A model generated the notes under the pieces. The model was not told where the DNA came from. It did no database searches and saw only the letters and a program-made list of their open reading frames with translations. This document shows positions 60,631 to 64,000 of a stretch of 64,000 nt of DNA, piece after piece. The translations under genes and the position numbers were made by a program. The DNA lies in the NCBI RefSeq assembly GCF_014268935.2, contig NZ_JABWRJ020000004.1, positions 124,001-188,000 on the forward strand, given 5' to 3'. Positions within the stretch are counted from its first letter, which is position 1, and each line of letters opens with the position of its first letter. The DNA is from Pseudomonas peradeniyensis. GTDB taxonomy: Bacteria; Pseudomonadota; Gammaproteobacteria; Pseudomonadales; Pseudomonadaceae.

Positions 60631-61968
60631 TCAGCGGTCGAACATCAAGGGCAAGCCCTGGCATTGGTCGCGTACCCGCCCCTGGTGCCAGGCCAGTTGC
60701 CCGGACACCACCGTGCTGCGCACCACATGGTGGAAGGCGCGCTGCTGGAACGGCGTCCAGCCGCAATGCGCCAGGACCGGGTCGTCCGCCACCGCCCGTG
60801 GACTGGCCAGGCGCTCGACGATGGCGAAGTCCGCCCAATAGCCCTCGCGCAGGAAACCGCGTTCGCGGATGGCGAACAGTTCCGCCACCGCGTGGCTGGT
60901 CTTGTTCACCACCTGGGCCATGCTCAACACCCCTTCGCTGACCAGCTCCAGCGCCGCCGGCAAGGCATGCTGCACCAGCGGCAGGCCGGACGGCGCGCGG
61001 GTGTAGACCCGACGCTTCTCCTCCAGGGTGTGCGGCGCATGGTCGGTGCCGATCACATCGATGCGGTCGCGGGCCAGGGCCTTGCGCAGGGCATCGCGGT
61101 CGGTGCCGGTCTTGATCGCCGGGTTGCACTTGATCAGGTGGCCGAGGCTGGCGTAGTCGCTGTCGTCGAACAGCAGATGGTGCAGGCACACCTCGGCGGT
61201 GATGTGCTTGCCACTCACTGGGCCCGGCGTGAACAGCGCCAGTTCCCGCACCGTGGTCAGGTGCAGCACGTGCAGGCGCGTGCCGAAGCGCCGGGCCAGT
61301 TCCACTGCCAGGCTCGAGGAGCGGTAGCAGGCATCGGCGTCGCGGATCAGCGGGTGCGCCGCCGGGGGAATGAACTCGCCGTGGCGGGCCCGCCACCAGC
61401 CCTCGTTCTCGAGGATGCTCGGGGTATGCTCGCAGTGGGCCAGGACGATGGTCGGCGCATAGACGAAGAGTTTTTCCAGCACCTGCGGGTCGTCCACCAG
61501 CATGTCGCCCGTGGAGGCGCCCATGAACACCTTGATCCCGGCCACTTCGCGGGGGTCGAGGGCGGCGATGGTGTCGAGGTTGTCGCGGCTCACGCCGAAG
61601 TGGAAGCCATAGTTGGCCCGCGAGCTCGCCGCCGCCCGCCGCTTCTTGTCGGCCAGCGCCTCCAGGGTCAGGGTCGGCGGGTTGGTGTTGGGCATGTCCA
61701 TGTAGCTGGTGATGCCCCCGGCCACCGCCGCCCGCGACTCGCTGGCGATGCTGCCCTTGTGCGGCGCCCCCGGCTCGCGGAAATGCACCTGGTCGTCGAT
61801 CATCCCCGGCAGCAGCCAGGCGCCCCGGGCATCGATCTCCAGCCTCGCCCGGGCATTGTCGAGGCTGCCGGCGATCCGCTCGATGCGCCCGTGGCGCACC
61901 AGCAGGTCGCCTTCGAACTCGCGCCCTTCATTGACCAGCCGTGCGTTGCGCACCAGCAATGTGTCCAT
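60631..61968 (-). CDS. pyrQ: dihydroorotase-like protein, zinc-starvation paralogue (PyrQ type)
   Basis: A 445-residue amidohydrolase of the dihydroorotase family, expected to cyclise carbamoyl aspartate in pyrimidine synthesis. Motifs include PGMIDDQVHFREPGAPHKG, MDMPNTNPPT, GIKVFMGASTG with the lysine usually carboxylated, LAHCEHTPSI, LHVLHLTTVREL and the catalytic GTDHAPHTLEEK. The first histidine of the normal H-x-H pair is replaced by Q60 (Q60-V-H62), a variant seen in one branch of the family. Gene order with gamma-carbonic anhydrase and DksA2 matches the P. aeruginosa Zur-regulated PA5541 (pyrQ) region. The start lies 2 bp from the upstream gene's stop. Confidence 0.9.
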   Translation of the reverse strand: MDTLLVRNARLVNEGREFEGDLLVRHGRIERIAGSLDNARARLEIDARGAWLLPGMIDDQVHFREPGAPHKGSIASESRAAVAGGITSYMDMPNTNPPTLTLEALADKKRRAAASSRANYGFHFGVSRDNLDTIAALDPREVAGIKVFMGASTGDMLVDDPQVLEKLFVYAPTIVLAHCEHTPSILENEGWWRARHGEFIPPAAHPLIRDADACYRSSSLAVELARRFGTRLHVLHLTTVRELALFTPGPVSGKHITAEVCLHHLLFDDSDYASLGHLIKCNPAIKTGTDRDALRKALARDRIDVIGTDHAPHTLEEKRRVYTRAPSGLPLVQHALPAALELVSEGVLSMAQVVNKTSHAVAELFAIRERGFLREGYWADFAIVERLASPRAVADDPVLAHCGWTPFQQRAFHHVVRSTVVSGQLAWHQGRVRDQCQGLPLMFDR

Positions 61969-61970
61969 GT

Positions 61971-62531
61971 TCAGAACTCGTTCTGCAGGGCCTTGTAGCC
62001 CTGGACCAGGTCGATGTTGGTGCGCGCCACGTCCTCGGAGAACTCCGAGGCCGACACGCTGACCGGCGGGTAGCGCTCCAGGTCGGTGTGCGGGCCGATG
62101 TGCTCGGTGGGCGGCACATAGAAGCGCGGCGGCAGGTCGCGGCCGTCGACCACCGAGTTGTGCCGCACCACGCTGCCGTCGCCGACCTTGCAGTTGAACA
62201 GCACGCTGTTGAAACCGATGAACACCCGGTCACCGACCTCGCACGGGCCATGGACGATGGAGCGGTGGGCGATCGAACTGTACTGGCCGATGCGCACCGC
62301 CGCGCCGGACTTGGAGTGGATCACCACGCCGTCCTGGATATTGGAGTTGGCGCCGATGACGATCGGCTGCATGTCGCCGCTGCCGTCCACCTCGTCGGCA
62401 CGGATCACCGCGTAGGGGCCGACGAACACGTTGTCATGGATGATCACCTTGCCGCAGATGATGGCGGTGTGGTCGATATAGGCCGATTCGGCGATTTGCG
62501 GGAGATGGCCGGAGGGGTTTCTGCGGATCAC
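61971..62531 (-). CDS. gamma-class carbonic anhydrase-like hexapeptide protein
   Basis: A 186-residue left-handed beta-helix protein: hexapeptide repeats run from AYIDHTAIICGKVIIHDNVFVGPYAVI through IGQYSSIAHRSIVHGPCEVGDRVFIGFNS. The three metal-binding histidines are visible in VVIHSKSG, SIAHRS and VHG. Ending is VQGYKALQNEF. It matches PA5540-type proteins of the Zur regulon, where a gamma enzyme that may use other metals could stand in for zinc beta-class enzymes. I use GTG 62531 (V-I-R-R-N-P-S-G-H) because upstream codons run into the operator. It begins the operon with pyrQ and dksA2. Confidence 0.88.
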   Translation of the reverse strand: MIRRNPSGHLPQIAESAYIDHTAIICGKVIIHDNVFVGPYAVIRADEVDGSGDMQPIVIGANSNIQDGVVIHSKSGAAVRIGQYSSIAHRSIVHGPCEVGDRVFIGFNSVLFNCKVGDGSVVRHNSVVDGRDLPPRFYVPPTEHIGPHTDLERYPPVSVSASEFSEDVARTNIDLVQGYKALQNEF

Positions 62532-62564
62532 GGTAAGGGCCCTGCGTGGAAGGAGAAACGCAAA

Positions 62565-62579
62565 TGTTACGTTATAACA
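62565..62579 (-). promoter_or_regulatory. Zur-like box of the zinc-starvation operon
   Basis: TGTTACGTTATAACA is a near-perfect palindrome (arms TGTTA/TAACA) 33 bp upstream of the gamma-carbonic anhydrase GTG. It differs by one base from the box at 31786 in front of the TonB receptor. It also lies within 100 bp of the divergent GNAT gene. Confidence 0.75.
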
Positions 62580-62677
62580 ATTACAATGCAACACCTCCAC
62601 GCGCCGATCTGGCAAACTCCACCTTCCTGCGCGACAACGCGTGGGCGCACCATCGCACCTACAGGCCCTGATCCAGC

Positions 62678-63187
62678 ATGCGTATCCGCCCCACCCTCGT
62701 CAGCGACATCCCCCTGCTCCCCGCCCTGGAACGCTCCGCGGCCCAGGCTTTCCGGCAATTGCCGCACCTGGCCTGGCTGGCCGACAGCGAGGTGATGGGC
62801 GAAGCCGAGCACCTGACGTTCGTCAACGAAGGTGGCAGCTGGATTGCCGTGGATGACCAGGATCAGCCGCTGGGCTTTCTCTGCGCCAGCACTACCGGTG
62901 ACGCCCTGCATATTCATGAAGTGTCGGTCCGCCAGGATGCCCAGGGCCAGGGCCTGGGTCGCGGCCTGCTGGACCAGGCTCGTATGGCCGCGCGCCTGAA
63001 TGGCTTGCCCTGGCTGACCCTGACCACCTTCGACGATGTCCCCTGGAATGCCCCGTTCTACGCCCGCTATGGCTTCGAGCGAATTCCGCTGCCGCAGCTC
63101 GATGCACGGCTGCAAGGCATCCTCGCCGGCGAACTGGCCCATGGCCTGGGCAACCGCTGCGCCATGCGCCTGTCGCTCAGCGTTTGA
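62678..63187 (+). CDS. GNAT-family N-acetyltransferase
   Basis: A 169-residue acetyltransferase. Acetyl-CoA binding motif A is LHIHEVSVRQDAQGQGLGRGLLDQA (Q-G-Q-G-L-G), followed by LTLTTFDDVPWNAPFYARYGFERI. The N-terminal helix phrase RPTLVSDIPLLPALERSAAQAFR is common in this subgroup of Pseudomonas GNAT proteins. It is divergent from the zinc-starvation operon; co-regulation by the Zur-like box is possible but nothing in the protein points to zinc. Substrate unknown. Confidence 0.88.
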   Translation: MRIRPTLVSDIPLLPALERSAAQAFRQLPHLAWLADSEVMGEAEHLTFVNEGGSWIAVDDQDQPLGFLCASTTGDALHIHEVSVRQDAQGQGLGRGLLDQARMAARLNGLPWLTLTTFDDVPWNAPFYARYGFERIPLPQLDARLQGILAGELAHGLGNRCAMRLSLSV

Positions 63188-63251
63188 GCGATGATTTCAT
63201 CCAACCGGCCATTGACGTAGAGTCGGATTACCCGCGGTAACGGACAACCCG

Positions 63252-64000
63252 ATGGACAAGTACGCCCCCCGCCAGTGGCTCCCCCACGAGAAACCCAGCC
63301 TGCCCGGCTCGCCCTCGACGCCGCTGCACGCCCCGGCCAAGCGCCTGGCCTACGGCCTGGTCGGCCTGCTGGTGGCCATTACCGGTGGCCTGGGCAACGC
63401 CCTGGTGGTTGCCAACCTGCCGTTCCTGCAGGGCGCACTGGGTGCCACCAGCGCCGAAATGGCCTGGCTGCCGGCGGCCTTCGTGATGACCAACGTGTCG
63501 ATGAACCTGCTGCTGGTGAAGTTCCGCCAGGAGTTCGGCCTGCGTGCCTTCACCGAGGTGTTCCTGGTGCTCTATGCCCTGGTCACCCTCGCCCACCTGT
63601 TCGTCAACGACCTCAACTCGGCCATCGCCGTGCGCGCCGCCCATGGTATGGTCGGCGCCGCGCTGAGTTCGCTGGGCCTGTACTACATGATCCAGGCCTT
63701 CCCCGCGCAGTGGCGGCTCAAGGCGATGGTCCTGGGCCTTGGCGCCTCGCAGCTGGCGGTGCCGCTGGCCCGGGTGTTCTCCGAGGACTTGCTGCAGATT
63801 GCCGAATGGCGCGGGCTGTACCTGTTCGAGCTGGGCCTGGCCCTGGCCGCGCTGGGCTGCGTGCTGCTGCTCAAACTGCCCCCCGGCGATCGCTTCAAGA
63901 CCTTCGAACCCCTGGATTTCCTTACCTTCAGCCTGATGGCCAGCGGCACCGCCCTGCTCTGCGCGGCGCTGTCGCTGGGGCGCATCGACTGGTGGCTGGA
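63252..64000 (+). CDS. MFS transporter (partial, runs off the window)
   Basis: From ATG 63252 an open frame continues to the window end without a stop, giving 249 residues. After a 30-residue cytoplasmic lead come six or seven hydrophobic helices, the first ones AYGLVGLLVAITGGLGNALVVANLPFLQGALG and WLPAAFVMTNVSMNLLLVKF. The remainder includes LYLFELGLALAALGCVLLLKLPP and DFLTFSLMASGTALLCAALSLG, the latter being the start of a DHA2-like middle region. The arrangement fits EmrB/FarB-type 14-helix drug exporters; the rest of the gene, and any EmrA-like partner, lies outside. Confidence 0.85.
   Translation, partial: MDKYAPRQWLPHEKPSLPGSPSTPLHAPAKRLAYGLVGLLVAITGGLGNALVVANLPFLQGALGATSAEMAWLPAAFVMTNVSMNLLLVKFRQEFGLRAFTEVFLVLYALVTLAHLFVNDLNSAIAVRAAHGMVGAALSSLGLYYMIQAFPAQWRLKAMVLGLGASQLAVPLARVFSEDLLQIAEWRGLYLFELGLALAALGCVLLLKLPPGDRFKTFEPLDFLTFSLMASGTALLCAALSLGRIDWWL

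Noticed and set aside
60146..61396. A 416-residue frame continuing upstream of dksA2.
   Set aside because: The upstream part is out-of-frame translation of pyrQ and a REP unit; ATG 60553 with its ribosome-binding site gives the normal DksA2 length.
1..64000. tRNA or rRNA genes, prophage modules and complete transposons.
   Set aside because: No cloverleaf-like segments, rRNA stretches, phage structural genes, integrases or transposases were recognised on reading both strands.

Overview
The window is a high-GC chromosomal segment from a Pseudomonas, most likely of the P. putida group. The evidence is the codon and GC style, the paired REP palindromes at gene ends, a MbtH/thioesterase pair of the pyoverdine type, a pfeRSA-type enterobactin locus, and the set of zinc-sparing paralogues (C-minus L36, DksA2, PyrQ, gamma-carbonic anhydrase) typical of pseudomonads. 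No rRNA, tRNA, CRISPR array, intact insertion sequence or prophage was recognised. The genus call rests on remembered family features, not on a search.

Layout. 1-4.4 kb: a P-loop kinase cut by the window edge, then a cell-surface-signalling trio (ECF sigma factor, FecR-type anti-sigma factor, TonB receptor with a signalling domain). 4.4-8.4 kb: a patchy accessory stretch with two orphan small genes, a cupin gene with an AraC regulator, a GNAT acetyltransferase and several copies of a palindromic intergenic repeat. 8.4-15.3 kb: a large SF1 helicase fused to a DUF2726-type nuclease-like domain (possible defence gene), whose stop codon lies in a 100-bp inverted-repeat element; then a Tat-exported FAD oxidase, a GAF-GGDEF cyclase, a serine hydrolase and a GFA protein. 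15.6-23.3 kb: an MFS pump, a glutamine synthetase-like ligase, a large Cache-HAMP-GAF-HD-GYP protein and 8-oxoguanine deaminase.

23.3-44.3 kb is a metal-uptake island. It holds a cobalamin riboswitch controlling a BtuB-like receptor, a [2Fe-2S] protein and a periplasmic binding protein; an operon of DUF2946 protein, TonB receptor and PepSY protein; a C-minus L36 gene divergent from a TonB receptor, with Zur-like boxes between them; a SitABCD-type Mn/Fe transporter with all four genes overlapping; a DUF3649-PepSY-DUF3325 operon; and a pfeRSA-like response regulator, sensor kinase and ferric-enterobactin receptor behind a Fur box.

44.5-64 kb: an orphan PBP2, a short Rhs-core protein with a variable tail, a thioesterase/MbtH pair with a PvdS-like promoter, an RND efflux operon, a SotB-like pump, a propeller protein, an isolated CrtZ-like hydroxylase, a methyltransferase and mgtC. 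There follows a zinc-starvation operon (gamma-carbonic anhydrase, PyrQ, DksA2) behind a third Zur-like box, then a GNAT gene and the start of an MFS gene.

The main theme is metal economy. Five TonB receptors each sit beside a different type of control element (sigma/anti-sigma pair, riboswitch, weak Fur-like site, Zur-like site, two-component system), and the Zur-like 15-mer links the L36/receptor pair at 31.7 kb with the zinc-sparing operon at 62.5 kb. The most plausible candidate for an undescribed system is the helicase-nuclease fusion at 8.4-11.2 kb.
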